Shown here: positions 1 through 12,395 of the stretch, piece after piece
Layout: each line of letters opens with the position of its first letter
Numbering within the stretch: position 1 is the first letter of the stretch
NCBI RefSeq assembly: GCF_001613065.1
Contig: NZ_BDBQ01000028.1
Location: 53,745 to 117,744, forward strand
DNA length: 64,000 nt
DNA from: Nocardia miyunensis NBRC 108239
GTDB lineage: Bacteria; Actinomycetota; Actinomycetes; Mycobacteriales; Mycobacteriaceae
Direction of reading: 5' to 3'
Position numbers and translations under genes: made by a program
Notes under the pieces: generated by a model
What the model was told of the DNA's origin: nothing
What the model saw: the letters and a program-made list of their open reading frames with translations, nothing else
Database searches by the model: none

Positions 1-19
1 CACATTGGAGAGCGTGACC

Positions 20-520
20 ATGACCGATTCGAACGAATTCGTCTACACCACTTACATCAGGACCACCGATCGTCAGCTGTGGCAGGCGCTGACCGATCCG
101 GCCTTCACCAGCCGCTACTGGGGTGCGACCTTCGACACCGACTGGCAGCCCGGCTCGCCGATGACCTGGGCCCAGGGCGGCTGGACCGGCAAGGACCCCG
201 AACAGGTCGTCCTCGAGGCGCGGCCGTATCGCGTGCTGTCCTATACCTGGCACACCGTCGATCAGGCATTCGCGGACGAATTCGGTTTCAGTGCAGAGGA
301 TTTCGAGAAACTGTCCGGTGAACCGCGCTCCCGGGTGCGTTTCGAGATCGAGCCGCTCGGCGGTCAGGTGAAGCTGACCGTGGTGCACAATGGATTCGGG
401 CCGGGAAGCGCGATGCTCGCGGGCATCACCGAGGGCTGGGCCGCGATCCTGGCGAACCTCAAGACCCTGCTGGAGACCGGTGAGGTACTGCCCGAACCGC
501 CGCAGCCCGAGGAGGCTTAG
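20..520 (+). CDS. SRPBCC (AHSA1/START-like) domain protein
   Basis: This 166-residue protein has the layout of the AHSA1 branch of the SRPBCC fold, a helix-grip barrel that binds hydrophobic ligands. A first strand carries YTTYIRTT, a helix reads LWQALTDP and is followed by SRYWG, and Trp-rich strands cover the middle. A long C-terminal helix (GITEGWAAILANLKTLL) closes the fold. I chose ATG at 20 because GGAGAG at 7-12 is well placed for it. An in-frame TTG at 5 would add five residues. In actinobacteria such genes are often coupled to an ArsR repressor, which would lie left of the window and cannot be seen. No ligand can be inferred. Confidence 0.8.
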   Translation: MTDSNEFVYTTYIRTTDRQLWQALTDPAFTSRYWGATFDTDWQPGSPMTWAQGGWTGKDPEQVVLEARPYRVLSYTWHTVDQAFADEFGFSAEDFEKLSGEPRSRVRFEIEPLGGQVKLTVVHNGFGPGSAMLAGITEGWAAILANLKTLLETGEVLPEPPQPEEA

Positions 521-548
521 GGCCGCCGAACGATAGGGTTGGAGCCGC

Positions 549-1325
549 GTGGACGACGAGACCTTCCTGAACACGACCGCCGACACGCTCTACGAGCTGC
601 CGGGCGTCACGGCGGTGGCGCTGGGCGGATCGCGGGCGCAGGGCACCGCCCGCCCCGACAGCGACTGGGATCTGGCGATCTACTATCGCGGCAGGTTCAC
701 CCCGGCGGACCTGGCCGCCGTCGGCTGGCCCGGACAGGTCTCCGAGCTGGGAGAATGGGGTGGCGGCGTCTTCAACGGCGGCGCATGGCTGACCATCGAC
801 GACCGCCGCGTCGATGTGCACTACCGCGACCTGGACGTGGTGGACGCGCAACTACGCGCGGCCGAGGCGGGCCGATTCCGGATCGAGCCGTTGGCCTTCC
901 ACCTCGCGGGCATCCCCACCTACCTGGTCGTAGCCGAGCTGGCGATCAATCACGTTCTGCGCGGCACACTCCCGCACCCCGCCTACCCGGAAGCCCTGCG
1001 CCGCAAGGCCCCGCACGTCTGGACAGCCCACGCCGACCTGACCCTCGACTACGCCGCCGCCAACCACGCCCGCTACGGCCGCCTGACCCCCTGCGCCGGC
1101 CAGATCGCCACAGCCGCCTCCTGTTTCGCCCACGCCATCCTCGCCGCCCGCGGCGAATGGATCACCAACGAGAAAACCCTGCTGACCCGCGCAGGCCTCA
1201 CCGCAACAGACGAGATAATCGAATCCCTGACCCCCGCTCCGCAAGTCCTACACGCCGCAATCGAGAACGTCCGCAAACTCTGCAGATCCGAACTCGAAAA
1301 CATCTGCGGTGCTGAGGGATTCTGA
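549..1325 (+). CDS. nucleotidyltransferase-domain protein (Pol beta / KNTase-like)
   Basis: This 258-residue protein starts at GTG 549, 28 bases after the preceding gene and probably co-transcribed with it. Near the N-terminus it has the signature of the DNA polymerase beta superfamily: GSRAQG at residues 27-32 followed by DSDWD, whose Asp39 and Asp41 would bind metal. A third acidic residue is likely in DDRRVDVHYRD, about residues 83-93. The C-terminal half is helical (LRRKAPHVWTAHADLTLDYA onward), as in kanamycin nucleotidyltransferase-type enzymes. The family transfers NMP groups to small molecules, RNA or protein. The substrate here is unknown, and I see no toxin-antitoxin partner next to it. 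Confidence 0.8.
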   Translation: MDDETFLNTTADTLYELPGVTAVALGGSRAQGTARPDSDWDLAIYYRGRFTPADLAAVGWPGQVSELGEWGGGVFNGGAWLTIDDRRVDVHYRDLDVVDAQLRAAEAGRFRIEPLAFHLAGIPTYLVVAELAINHVLRGTLPHPAYPEALRRKAPHVWTAHADLTLDYAAANHARYGRLTPCAGQIATAASCFAHAILAARGEWITNEKTLLTRAGLTATDEIIESLTPAPQVLHAAIENVRKLCRSELENICGAEGF

Positions 1326-1528
1326 GGCATCGAAGGATGAGGTGAGGTCGATGTCTCGATCGCATTCTCGTGGGTGGCGTCGATCACCCGCAGCGTCACC
1401 AACGCGGTACGTCGATGACCTCGAATCGCATTGATCTGCCTGCCCCTGGTCGCGCTGGGTGAACGGCTCGTGGCCCACTTCGCGTCGTGAGCGAACGCGG
1501 AATATCCACCGGCGCAGGTGGTTTCGGG

Positions 1529-1948
1529 TCAGGGGAGCATGCCGTAGGCGCGGGTGGGGGTGATTCGGGCGATGACGCGGCGGTCGGCGATCATGGCTCG
1601 GCGGTAGTCGTCCCAGTCGGGGTGTTCGCCGGACAGGGCGCGGTAGTAGTCGATGAGTTCGTGGACGGTCGGGTCGTCGGGGGTCGCGGCGATGGGAGTG
1701 AGTTCGACGTCGCCCTCGATGACCGAGTAGGCCCAGAAGTCCTCGCGGGTGATGTGCAGGGCGGCCCAGGGCTCGCGGCGCAGGTTGATGTATTTGGCCC
1801 GGTCCGCGGTGATCGAGATGCGGATCAGGCCGTCGTCGGCGACCCAATGCGTGACGTTGGACAGCTGCGGGCGGCCGTTGCGTCGGATCGTCGTGAGCAC
1901 CGAGCGGGTGTGCGCGCGGGCGAAATCCAGGGCGGTGGCGAGTTCCAT
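1529..1948 (-). CDS. PPOX-class F420-dependent oxidoreductase
   Basis: This 139-residue protein has the split beta-barrel fold of the pyridoxamine-phosphate-oxidase-like family. The N-terminal helix (LATALDFARAHTRSVLTTI) leads into RNGRPQLSNVTHWVADDG and ISITADRAKYINLRREP, the typical cofactor-pocket strands of actinobacterial F420-binding members. A C-terminal segment contains HPDWDDYRRAMIADRRV. These enzymes use F420H2 (some use FMN or heme) to reduce small molecules. The gene stands alone, convergent with the nucleotidyltransferase gene upstream. The substrate cannot be predicted. Confidence 0.85.
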   Translation of the reverse strand: MELATALDFARAHTRSVLTTIRRNGRPQLSNVTHWVADDGLIRISITADRAKYINLRREPWAALHITREDFWAYSVIEGDVELTPIAATPDDPTVHELIDYYRALSGEHPDWDDYRRAMIADRRVIARITPTRAYGMLP

Positions 1949-2052
1949 ACGGTCTCCAACCCGTGTGGCGGGGGCGCTGTTCCCACCGGGCGGTCGGCGC
2001 CTTGGCGGTGGGAGCGGATACCGCTGGTCGGATATCCGGCCCCGCCCGCGAA

Positions 2053-5684
<3,632 letters not shown>

Positions 5685-5701
5685 CCCTTCGCATTTCGGC
5701 G

Positions 5702-6352
5702 TCAGCCCAGGACGGTGGCGACGATGCCGGATAGATAACCCAGCCGGGCGATCTCGGAAGGGCGGAAGTCGGGTCCGCCGGGACGCCCGAGCATCAGCAC
5801 CTTGCCGGTGTTGCCGAGTGGTGCGGCGGCCAGCTTGGTGTCCATATCCTTCCAGATCTGCGGCACCCAGTCGGCCTCGCCGTCGAGGGCGACCGGCTTC
5901 TCCAGGGGCATCCAGGGAGCCGATGCCGCCTGGGTCTCGGGTGCGCTCTGGCTGCCGACCAGCCGATACGCACCCTGCGGACCCATATCCAGGACCGTGC
6001 TCCAGCCGACGCGCAGCACCCGCGGCACCCCGTCGACGAGCACCTGTAATCGGTCGTCGCGCGCTCCGGCGACCTGGTCGATCAACTCGAGTTCGCGATG
6101 CGTGTCCAGCACCCCCGAATACGGGCGCAGGGAATCGACGCGAACGTCCTCGAGCGATTCGGCCGCGGTGATCAGCGTGTCGGGTAGCGCGCCGGGGGTG
6201 ACCTCGACGACGATGTCGTCGACGGCGTAACCGGCCCCGCGGTCGACTACGTCGAGCGAGAGAATGTCCGCGCCTACCGAGCCCAAGGCGACAGCGAGAG
6301 ATCCGAGACTTCCTGGGCGATCCGGAAGTTGCACGCGGAGCAGAAATGACAC
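5702..6352 (-). CDS. ACT-domain protein (homologue of mycobacterial Rv3013)
   Basis: The 216-residue protein begins with an ACT domain: SFLLRVQLPDRPGSLGSLAV, then GADILSLDVVDRGAGYAVDD. This is the small-molecule sensor fold typical of amino-acid-responsive proteins. The C-terminal half is specific to this group and has no catalytic motif I recognise. The start is GTG 6352 behind a good ribosome binding site (GGAAGGAAA on the minus strand). An ACT-domain gene on the opposite strand between ligA and gatC is also what I recall from M. tuberculosis, which supports orthology. It is convergent with the GNAT gene and divergent from gatC. The ligand is unknown. Confidence 0.85.
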   Translation of the reverse strand: MSFLLRVQLPDRPGSLGSLAVALGSVGADILSLDVVDRGAGYAVDDIVVEVTPGALPDTLITAAESLEDVRVDSLRPYSGVLDTHRELELIDQVAGARDDRLQVLVDGVPRVLRVGWSTVLDMGPQGAYRLVGSQSAPETQAASAPWMPLEKPVALDGEADWVPQIWKDMDTKLAAAPLGNTGKVLMLGRPGGPDFRPSEIARLGYLSGIVATVLG

Positions 6353-6729
6353 GTGCTTTCCTTCCTTCCTGTGCGACCGAAACTTTCGGACGGATACCCG
6401 GGCCTGGTCATGTTTACACCCGTGATGGCAGGTAATCGACTCGAATTATCCGTGGTGGGGGATTCCACTCGCATTGTGAGCCGAATCGACCGGTTCGTGC
6501 CACCTGAAGCAGGGCGGACGTTGAGCGGTCAACCAAATGTCCGCTAGGGGCCAGGTTTGAAAGCGTTCCGGCCCGATACCGCGGAGCGACGGAGCGCGGC
6601 GGAGGCCGGGATATCGGCTCCTGTGCGCGGGGCGTGCGGGCCGACTCGCTAGGCTATCGGTGTCAACCGGCGCGATCGTTTCGATGCCGGACCTGTTCAA
6701 CGCTCGAACCTGCCGAAAGGGGTCCCGCG
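6353..6729 (+). other. gatC-side divergent intergenic region
   Basis: This 377-base gap between the ACT gene and gatC contains no convincing gene. It is more AT-rich near 6400-6480 (AAACTTTCGG, TGTTTACACC, CGAATTATCC) and should hold the promoters of both divergent genes. TAGGCTATC at 6650-6658 could serve as a -10 box for gatC, giving a leader of roughly 70 bases. I see no riboswitch or T-box. Confidence 0.4.
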
Positions 6730-7026
6730 GTGCCCGCCATCTCCCGCGACGAGGTTGCACACCTCGCCCGGTTGTCCCGGCTCGCTCTGACCGACGAAGA
6801 GCTCGACCTGTATGCGGGCCAGTTGGATTCGATCCTGAGCCACGTGCAGGTGATCTCGCAGGTCGCCGCCGATGTTCCCGCCACCGCGGCGCCGAATCCG
6901 ACCACGAATGTGACTCGTGCGGACGTTCCGGTGGACTGCCTGACTCCCGACGAGGCGCTCTCGGGCGCTCCGGCGATCGACGAGCAGCGGTTCCAGGTTC
7001 CGCAGATTCTGGGGGAGGGCGAATGA
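6730..7026 (+). CDS. gatC: Asp-tRNA(Asn)/Glu-tRNA(Gln) amidotransferase subunit GatC
   Basis: This is the small subunit (98 residues) of the GatCAB complex. GatC wraps around GatA and GatB and stabilises them while Glu-tRNA(Gln), and in some species Asp-tRNA(Asn), is converted to the Gln or Asn form. The family N-terminus is clear: [20 protein letters not shown], followed by [11 protein letters not shown]. The C-terminus has the conserved proline/arginine-containing tail ending [12 protein letters not shown] start at GTG 6730, which has GAAAGGGG upstream. The long in-frame extension upstream lacks family similarity. The stop overlaps the gatA start (ATGA). Confidence 0.95.
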   Translation: MPAISRDEVAHLARLSRLALTDEELDLYAGQLDSILSHVQVISQVAADVPATAAPNPTTNVTRADVPVDCLTPDEALSGAPAIDEQRFQVPQILGEGE

Positions 7027-8498
7027 GCCAGGCCGATCTGACCCGGCTGTCCGCGGCCGAGCTGGCGGAGAAGATCCACGCCCGCGAGGTGTCCTCGGTG
7101 CAGGTCACCGAGGCGCATCTGCAGCGCATCGCCGAGGTGGACGGGGAGTTCAACGCCTTCCTGCACGTCGCGGGTGAGCAGGCGCTGCTGACCGCGGCCG
7201 AGGTGGATCGCGCGATCGCCGGTGGCGAGGTGGCCTCGGCGCTGGCCGGTGTACCGCTCGCGCTGAAGGACGTGTTCACCACCACCGATATGCCCACCAC
7301 CTGCGGGTCGAAGATCCTCGAGGGCTGGGTGTCCCCGTACGACGCGACGGTGACGAGCAAGCTGCGCGCGGCGGGCATCCCGATCGTCGGCAAGACCAAT
7401 ATGGACGAATTCGCCATGGGTTCGTCGACGGAGAACTCCGCCTACGGCCCGACCCGCAACCCGTGGGACACCGAGCGGATTCCGGGCGGTTCGGGCGGTG
7501 GTTCGGCGGCCGCGCTCGCCTCGTACCAGGCCCCGCTGGCCATCGGCACCGACACCGGCGGATCGATTCGCCAGCCCGCCGCGGTGACCGCGACCGTGGG
7601 CACGAAGCCGACCTACGGCACGGTGTCGCGATACGGCCTGGTCGCATGTGCGTCGTCGCTGGACCAGGGGGGTCCGTGCGGTCGCACGGTCCTGGACACC
7701 GCGCTGCTGCACGAGGTCATCGCCGGATACGACCCGCGGGATTCGACATCGCGCAACGTCGCGGTGCCCGATGTGGTGACCGCGGCTCGCGAAGGGGCGC
7801 GGGGGGATCTGCGCGGTGTGAAGGTCGGTGTGGTCAAGGAGCTGCACTCGGACAGCTATCAGCCCGGGGTGCTGTCCTCTTTCGACGCCGCCGTCGCCAC
7901 GCTGAAGGATCTCGGTGCGGACGTGCTGGAGGTGTCGTGCCCGAACTTCGAGCACGCGCTGCCCGCCTACTACCTGATCCTGCCCAGTGAGGTGTCCTCG
8001 AACCTGGCGCGTTTCGACGCGATGCGGTACGGACTGCGCGTCGGCGACGACGGTCAGCACAGCGCGGAACAGGTCATGGCCGCGACCCGCGAGGCCGGAT
8101 TCGGCCCGGAGGTCAAGCGCCGCATCATGATCGGCACCTACGCGCTGTCGGCCGGATATTACGACGCGTTCTACGGCAAGGCCCTCAAGGTGCGCACCCT
8201 GATCGCTCAGGACTTCGACCGCGCCTACGAGCAGGTCGACGTCCTGGTCTCGCCGACCAGCCCGTTCACCCCCTGGAAGCTGGGGGAGAAGGTCAACGAT
8301 CCGCTGGCCATGTACCTGTCCGACCTGTGCACCCTGCCGACCAACCTGGCCGGGCACTGTGCCATGTCGGTCCCCTCGGGCTTGAGTCCGGACGACAACC
8401 TCCCGGTCGGCCTGCAGATCATGGCCCCGGCCCTCGCCGACGATCGCCTGTACCGCGTGGCTGCGGCCTACGAGGCAGCGCGCGGCCCGATCGCCTGA
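7023..8498 (+). CDS. gatA: Glu-tRNA(Gln) amidotransferase subunit GatA
   Basis: The 491-residue GatA releases ammonia from glutamine and channels it to GatB. It belongs to the amidase-signature family. The Ser-cisSer-Lys triad is visible as Lys82 (ALKDVFTT), Ser157 (GGSGGG) and Ser181 ([12 protein letters not shown]). The spacing of 75 and 24 residues is the same as in characterised GatA proteins. It overlaps gatC by four bases. In the order I recall from M. tuberculosis, pfkA and gatB follow directly in the same operon. Here they lie 20 kb and 34 kb further on, so gatB must be transcribed separately. Confidence 0.97.
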   Translation: MSQADLTRLSAAELAEKIHAREVSSVQVTEAHLQRIAEVDGEFNAFLHVAGEQALLTAAEVDRAIAGGEVASALAGVPLALKDVFTTTDMPTTCGSKILEGWVSPYDATVTSKLRAAGIPIVGKTNMDEFAMGSSTENSAYGPTRNPWDTERIPGGSGGGSAAALASYQAPLAIGTDTGGSIRQPAAVTATVGTKPTYGTVSRYGLVACASSLDQGGPCGRTVLDTALLHEVIAGYDPRDSTSRNVAVPDVVTAAREGARGDLRGVKVGVVKELHSDSYQPGVLSSFDAAVATLKDLGADVLEVSCPNFEHALPAYYLILPSEVSSNLARFDAMRYGLRVGDDGQHSAEQVMAATREAGFGPEVKRRIMIGTYALSAGYYDAFYGKALKVRTLIAQDFDRAYEQVDVLVSPTSPFTPWKLGEKVNDPLAMYLSDLCTLPTNLAGHCAMSVPSGLSPDDNLPVGLQIMAPALADDRLYRVAAAYEAARGPIA

Positions 8499-8561
8499 TC
8501 CCGCAAGGGGTTTCGGCGAGCTGGTGCGTGGTCCGATTGCGCTGTCCCGCAAGGGATTTCG
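8480..8561 (+). repeat. 46-bp tandem duplication across the gatA stop codon
   Basis: Bases 8480-8515 and 8526-8561 align without gaps at an offset of 46, with about 28 of 36 identical. The best-kept part is TCCCGCAAGGGGTTTCG versus TCCCGCAAGGGATTTCG. The first copy spans the gatA stop codon. The two copies show a local duplication that has since diverged. No gene is implied. Confidence 0.6.
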
Positions 8562-8600
8562 TTCTCGCTGCTCGCGAGCGGCGGTAAAGTCGGTGGTTGG

Positions 8601-8628
8601 CGCCTGAGGCCGGATTCGGCCTCAGGCG
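8601..8628 (+). terminator. probable gatCA terminator hairpin
   Basis: A perfect 12-bp stem, CGCCTGAGGCCG with CGGCCTCAGGCG, closes on the four-base loop GATT. It begins 102 bases after the gatA stop. No T-tract follows, as is common for actinobacterial terminators. Confidence 0.6.
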
Positions 8629-8956
8629 GCTCGTCGTCGTCGAGCGGCCGCATCGCACAGAGTCGCTCGGCGATCGACAAGCTCGCGCGCCCGGACACGA
8701 CCGGCGGCACATGCTGGTTCCTCCCTTCGGCGACACATCGATCGGCAGTGCACGGACGGCTGCTTGCGCGTATTGCTGACGTGGCAGTGCGCGGATGTCG
8801 AGGTCATCGAGTCGCCAGGGCGGACAGAGCTGTTCGGTGATCGCCCGCGACAGCGCGTTGTTCACGTGTGCGACCTCGGCATGCGTGATGATCTGTGCGG
8901 CAACGTAAATCGGCGTGTCCGATACTCCCTGCCGGGGGATTGTCCGGCCATGTCTC

Positions 8957-9280
8957 TCATTTTGTGGTGTTGCCGCTCGGGTTTTCGTCGGACCTCGGCG
9001 AATGGTTCGATGACGGGGTTGTGCTGCCGTTGGGCGCATCGCTGCCAGAAGTGCCGGCGGTCGGCAGACCGGCGGTGGATACGCCGAGTACAGCGGCCAG
9101 GGCCTCGATCAGCGCCTGGGAAGGGTGGCGACGGTGGCCCGTGTAGAGCATGGACAGGTATCCGGCCGAGACCGGATATCCCGCCCGCGTCATCATCCGC
9201 TGCAATCCACGCGGCCCCAGGCGCACGCCGTTGGCGCTTTCCCACCGTGCGATCGCCGCACCGAACCATTCGGTGAACAC
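8957..9280 (-). CDS. small helix-turn-helix (XRE-like) regulator
   Basis: A 107-residue protein has an N-terminal DNA-binding domain of the XRE type: ARWESANGVRLGPRGLQRMM, then the recognition region GYPVSAGYLSMLYTGHRRHP, then SQALIEALAAVLGVSTAGLP. The pattern of a sparse HTH followed by 'hxxPSxxxLxALAxxLGVS' resembles the EspR-like group of actinobacterial regulators. The last 35 residues are Ser/Thr/Asn-rich and probably disordered. It is divergent from the tetR gene, sharing a 115-base intergenic region that contains the operator at 9319. Confidence 0.7.
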   Translation of the reverse strand: MFTEWFGAAIARWESANGVRLGPRGLQRMMTRAGYPVSAGYLSMLYTGHRRHPSQALIEALAAVLGVSTAGLPTAGTSGSDAPNGSTTPSSNHSPRSDENPSGNTTK

Positions 9281-9318
9281 TCTCGGACACCCCCTGCGCG
9301 GCTGAGTATCAGCCTATC

Positions 9319-9336
9319 TGACATGTGTACCTGTCA
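9319..9336 (+). promoter_or_regulatory. TetR operator, copy 1 (TGACATG-N4-CCTGTCA)
   Basis: A near-perfect inverted repeat, TGACATG TGTA CCTGTCA, has one arm mismatch. It lies 60 bases upstream of the tetR start. The same 7-4-7 design recurs at 10102-10119 in front of the next gene, so it is probably the binding site of the intervening TetR protein. Confidence 0.7.
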
Positions 9337-9395
9337 GATTATGGCATGGCAGAGTGTTGCACGGAGAAAGTCGACCGGAAAGAAGGATTTTATCG

Positions 9396-10043
9396 ATGGC
9401 AGGCGGATCCGGCCGTGGTACCGGCCGACGCTATTCCGGCATGTCCGCCGACGAGCGCACCCGCGTCCGTCGTGCCGCGATCCTCGATGCCGCGCTGGAA
9501 CTGTTCGGCACCAATGGTTTTGCGGCAACCTCGGTCAAACAGATCTGTGTCGCGGCGGGGTTGACCGAACGCTATTTCTACGAGTCGTTCCGTGATCGCC
9601 AGGCTGCCCTCGCCGGGCTGTACGGCGCGTTGGTCACCGAGTTGCGCGGGGTGACCGAGACCGCGATCACCACGGCGGGCGGCGATATCGCGGTGGCCGC
9701 ACGCGGGGGGCTGGGTGCGTTCATCGGTTATCTGACCGAGGATCCGCGCCGCGCGCGCATCGTGCTCATCGAGGTCGTCGGCGTCTCACCCGAGATCGAG
9801 GAACTGCGCCACGGAGTGTTGCGCGCATTCGCCGATCTGATCGTCGCGGTGTGGGCGGAGCAGCCGGGTGTCGACCTCTCCGACGAGCGGCCCCAGCTGA
9901 CCGCGGTCGCCCTGGCGGGCGGGGTGAACAATCTGCTGGTCGACTGGATGATGACCGGCATGCGGCAGTCGCCACAGATGCTGACCCAGGTGTGCGCGAC
10001 GTTGTTTCTCGCTGCCCTGGCGGGTCTGAACGACACGGCCTAG
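9396..10043 (+). CDS. TetR-family transcriptional regulator
   Basis: The 215-residue repressor starts at ATG 9396 behind GAAAGAAGGA. The N-terminal HTH is standard: RRAAILDAALELFGTNGFAA, then TSVKQICVAAGLTERYFYES. A helical ligand-binding domain follows, with no recognisable ligand signature. Matching palindromes precede this gene and the SDR gene downstream, so I infer that it controls itself and the dehydrogenase. An inducer related to the dehydrogenase substrate would be the natural expectation but cannot be read from the sequence. Confidence 0.92.
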   Translation: MAGGSGRGTGRRYSGMSADERTRVRRAAILDAALELFGTNGFAATSVKQICVAAGLTERYFYESFRDRQAALAGLYGALVTELRGVTETAITTAGGDIAVAARGGLGAFIGYLTEDPRRARIVLIEVVGVSPEIEELRHGVLRAFADLIVAVWAEQPGVDLSDERPQLTAVALAGGVNNLLVDWMMTGMRQSPQMLTQVCATLFLAALAGLNDTA

Positions 10044-10101
10044 CCGGCCGGTCCTCGTCCACGGTCTCGCTCACTGCTGTGTAATACTGGCGGCCGAGTT
10101 T

Positions 10102-10119
10102 TGACATGAAAGCATGTCA
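10102..10119 (+). promoter_or_regulatory. TetR operator, copy 2 (TGACATG-N4-CATGTCA)
   Basis: A perfect inverted repeat, TGACATG AAAG CATGTCA, lies 27 bases before the SDR start codon. It shares arms and spacing with the site at 9319. Here it probably overlaps the SDR promoter. Confidence 0.75.
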
Positions 10120-10146
10120 GATTTATTCGTGGTGTGAGGAGGTCCG

Positions 10147-11001
10147 ATGGGTTCGGCGAAGGAAGCGCCACGCCGCGTGATCGCGGTGACCGGTGCGGCC
10201 CGGGGGATCGGCCTGGCGATCGCCGAGCGCCTGAGCGCGACGGGAAACCGCATCGCGATCGGCGACCTGGATGCTGCCGCCGCGGTTGCCGTCGCCGCCC
10301 GATTGCCCGGTGAGGCAGCGGGATTCCCGCTCGACGTCACCGATTCCGCGTCGTTCCGAAGTTTCCTGGACGCGGTCGAAGCGCAATGGGGCCCGATCGA
10401 CGTCCTGGTCAACAACGCCGGAGTGATGTGGGTCGGATCGTTCGACGAGGAACCCGAACAGGCGACACACCGCCAGCTCGAGGTCAACCTGCACGGCGTC
10501 ATCCGCGGAGTGCGCCTGACCGCGCCCCGGATGCGAGCCCGAGGTCGCGGGCATGTCGTCACCGTTGCCTCGGCGGCCGCCAAACTGGCTCCCCCGGGCG
10601 AGGCCACCTACGCGGCGACCAAGCACGGCGTGTACGGATACCTGAGTGCCGTCCGCGCCGAATTGCGCGGCAGCGGAGTCGAATTGTCCGTGGTGATGCC
10701 GACGGTGGTCGACACCGCGCTCGCCGCGGGCACGTCCTCCGGCGCGGTCGCCATGCTCACCCCCGACGACATCGCGAAAACCGTGGCCGCCGTCATCGCC
10801 CGTCCTCGATTCGAGGTCACCGTCCCGCGATACGTCAATCCGCTGGTCCGTGTGGTCGGCCTGCTACCCGACGCCCTGCGCGCGGCGTTGTACCGCCGGA
10901 TGGTGCCCGATCAGGTCGCCGCGCTCAGTGAGAATCGGTCCGCCCGTGCGCAATACGAGCGCACGGCGGTCACCGCCGAGGATCGACCGGGCGAACGGTG
11001 A
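10147..11001 (+). CDS. short-chain dehydrogenase/reductase (SDR)
   Basis: The 284-residue classical SDR has the NAD(P)-binding TGAARGIG (about residues 16-23), an acidic residue after the second strand (GDLD, favouring NAD), NNAG, a catalytic Ser in VASAAAK and the YAATK motif. The C-terminal 70 residues (about 218-284) extend beyond the minimal fold (YVNPLVRVVGLLPDALRAAL), as in steroid- or lipid-acting actinobacterial members. It begins three bases after GAGGTCCG, a ribosome binding site. It lies downstream of tetR with an operator in between, so it is likely the regulated target. The substrate is unknown. Confidence 0.9.
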   Translation: MGSAKEAPRRVIAVTGAARGIGLAIAERLSATGNRIAIGDLDAAAAVAVAARLPGEAAGFPLDVTDSASFRSFLDAVEAQWGPIDVLVNNAGVMWVGSFDEEPEQATHRQLEVNLHGVIRGVRLTAPRMRARGRGHVVTVASAAAKLAPPGEATYAATKHGVYGYLSAVRAELRGSGVELSVVMPTVVDTALAAGTSSGAVAMLTPDDIAKTVAAVIARPRFEVTVPRYVNPLVRVVGLLPDALRAALYRRMVPDQVAALSENRSARAQYERTAVTAEDRPGER

Positions 11002-11003
11002 CC

Positions 11004-12395
11004 TCAGCCGCAGGTCCCCAGTGCGGTGCCCTGGTCGGCGCCGTAGCGGTGGCCGTGGCCCGGGGTGGGGGTGAGGGCGGAGAGCAGGTCGGCGCTGGTT
11101 TGGACGAAGGTGATGACCGGGATCCACGGCGGGTGTGGGGCGTCCGGGTGGGTGTCGGTGAGATCCGGTGTGTGCCAAAGTAATTCGTGTGACCACTGGA
11201 CGACCGGATCGGAGGAGTTGGCCAGGATGCGTGCGGCGGCGTGGTGAACGCGGTCGGCGGGTGGGCCGGCCCACAGGGCGGCGCAGACGCGGTGGCGCTG
11301 GTCGGCGTCGTCGGTGAAGACCGAGCTTCCGGCGGTCGCGCCCAGGCTCTGACCGTAGATGTACAGGCGCGGTGGATGTTTCAGGTCGGACAGTCGTCGT
11401 TCCACGGCGGTGAAGAGGACCCGTTGCGACTGTTCCGCGGCTCGGCGGCCGAACAGGTAGCCGACCCAGCTCGGTGCGTCGGAATACTGCACGGCGACCA
11501 TGGCGACGTCTCCGGCGAATCGCCGGGCCAGGCCGGTTACCGCGTGCTCGTCGACCCAGCCCGATCCGGTCGGGGCCATGACGACGAGATTCGAGCGATC
11601 CAGCCCGCCCGACCGTTCGAGTTCGCGGATCGCCAGGGCAACACGGGAATTCAGGTCGGGCGCCGAACCCAGGCTCGCGTAGACCCGCACCGATCGTCCC
11701 GCGTCGGCGGACATGAATTTGCGTCCTTGCGTTCCCAGTGCGGACCAGTCGACCGCCGATTCGCCGCTCCCCGAAAGGCTTTCGGAGATCGTCCGCGCAC
11801 TGGCTGAATCCGTCGGCGCATCGGCTCGCGCGTCGGCGGTCCGCCGGTCATCGGCCATCGCGGGCATGAGCGCGATCTGGATCGCGAGCGCCGCGACAAT
11901 CGTCAGCGCGACGTTCCGCGCCCGGGTAGCCCGTCGAACGATCCACCGCAGTGCGCGAGCGCACCCGATCAGCGCAACCGTCACCAGCAGAGCCGTAAGA
12001 GCGCATTCGAGCCAGTAACCGGCACCCACGTCCGGCAACCCCATGGCCGCACGCAACCGGTTCTGCCACCATTCGGCCCGCACCGCCGCCAGCGCCACCA
12101 TCAGCGCGCACCCGGCCGCGACAGCGACTCGAACCCGGCGCTTCTGCGAACCAGAGCGGGTGTGCCGCAATATTATTCGCACTCCAGCGCTCACGCTGAG
12201 AAACAACGTCACGAGTACTCCGGTGAGCAGCCCCTGTGCGATCGGAGTCCGAGGAAGCAGCCCGGGGGCCAGTGAAACCATCGTCCCCAACGTCGCCGCA
12301 ACCGCAGTGCCCGTGCGCGGCATCGGAAAACGCCCAGGCTCCGGGTCACCTTCGGACTCGCTACCGATTCGAACGTGAGCAGTAGATACGATCAT
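11004..12395 (-). CDS. membrane-anchored alpha/beta-hydrolase (Abhydrolase_9 type)
   Basis: A 463-residue protein starts at ATG 12395 behind AGAGGG. The N-terminal half has four or so hydrophobic segments (for example LLTGVLVTLFLSVSAGVRII and VTVALIGCARALRWIV). A catalytic domain follows with the nucleophile elbow YGQSLGA and the likely acid/His region near the C-terminus (TPGHGHRYG). This two-part arrangement matches the actinobacterial alpha/beta-hydrolase group with a membrane N-domain and an exposed catalytic domain. It is convergent with the SDR gene, with two bases between the stops. The substrate is unknown; lipid or cell-envelope esters are plausible. Confidence 0.8.
   Translation of the reverse strand: MIVSTAHVRIGSESEGDPEPGRFPMPRTGTAVAATLGTMVSLAPGLLPRTPIAQGLLTGVLVTLFLSVSAGVRIILRHTRSGSQKRRVRVAVAAGCALMVALAAVRAEWWQNRLRAAMGLPDVGAGYWLECALTALLVTVALIGCARALRWIVRRATRARNVALTIVAALAIQIALMPAMADDRRTADARADAPTDSASARTISESLSGSGESAVDWSALGTQGRKFMSADAGRSVRVYASLGSAPDLNSRVALAIRELERSGGLDRSNLVVMAPTGSGWVDEHAVTGLARRFAGDVAMVAVQYSDAPSWVGYLFGRRAAEQSQRVLFTAVERRLSDLKHPPRLYIYGQSLGATAGSSVFTDDADQRHRVCAALWAGPPADRVHHAAARILANSSDPVVQWSHELLWHTPDLTDTHPDAPHPPWIPVITFVQTSADLLSALTPTPGHGHRYGADQGTALGTCG

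Larger units (their letters stand above)
8468..8925 (-). pseudogene. possible decayed small gene downstream of the XRE gene
   Basis: Two adjoining minus-strand frames have coding-like codon bias. The first runs from 8925 with DTPIYVAAQIITHAEVAHVN, then WRLDDLDIRALPRQQYAQAA. A second frame takes over near 8710 (SGRASLSIAERLCAMRPLDD). The first frame begins at a GTA codon (8923-8925) placed just after GGCAGGGAG, a good ribosome binding site, so the start codon may have changed from GTG. The next usable start is GTG 8865. The 3' part overlaps the end of gatA and the hairpin at 8601. I do not recognise the family. This may be a remnant of a gene that followed the XRE regulator. Confidence 0.25.
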
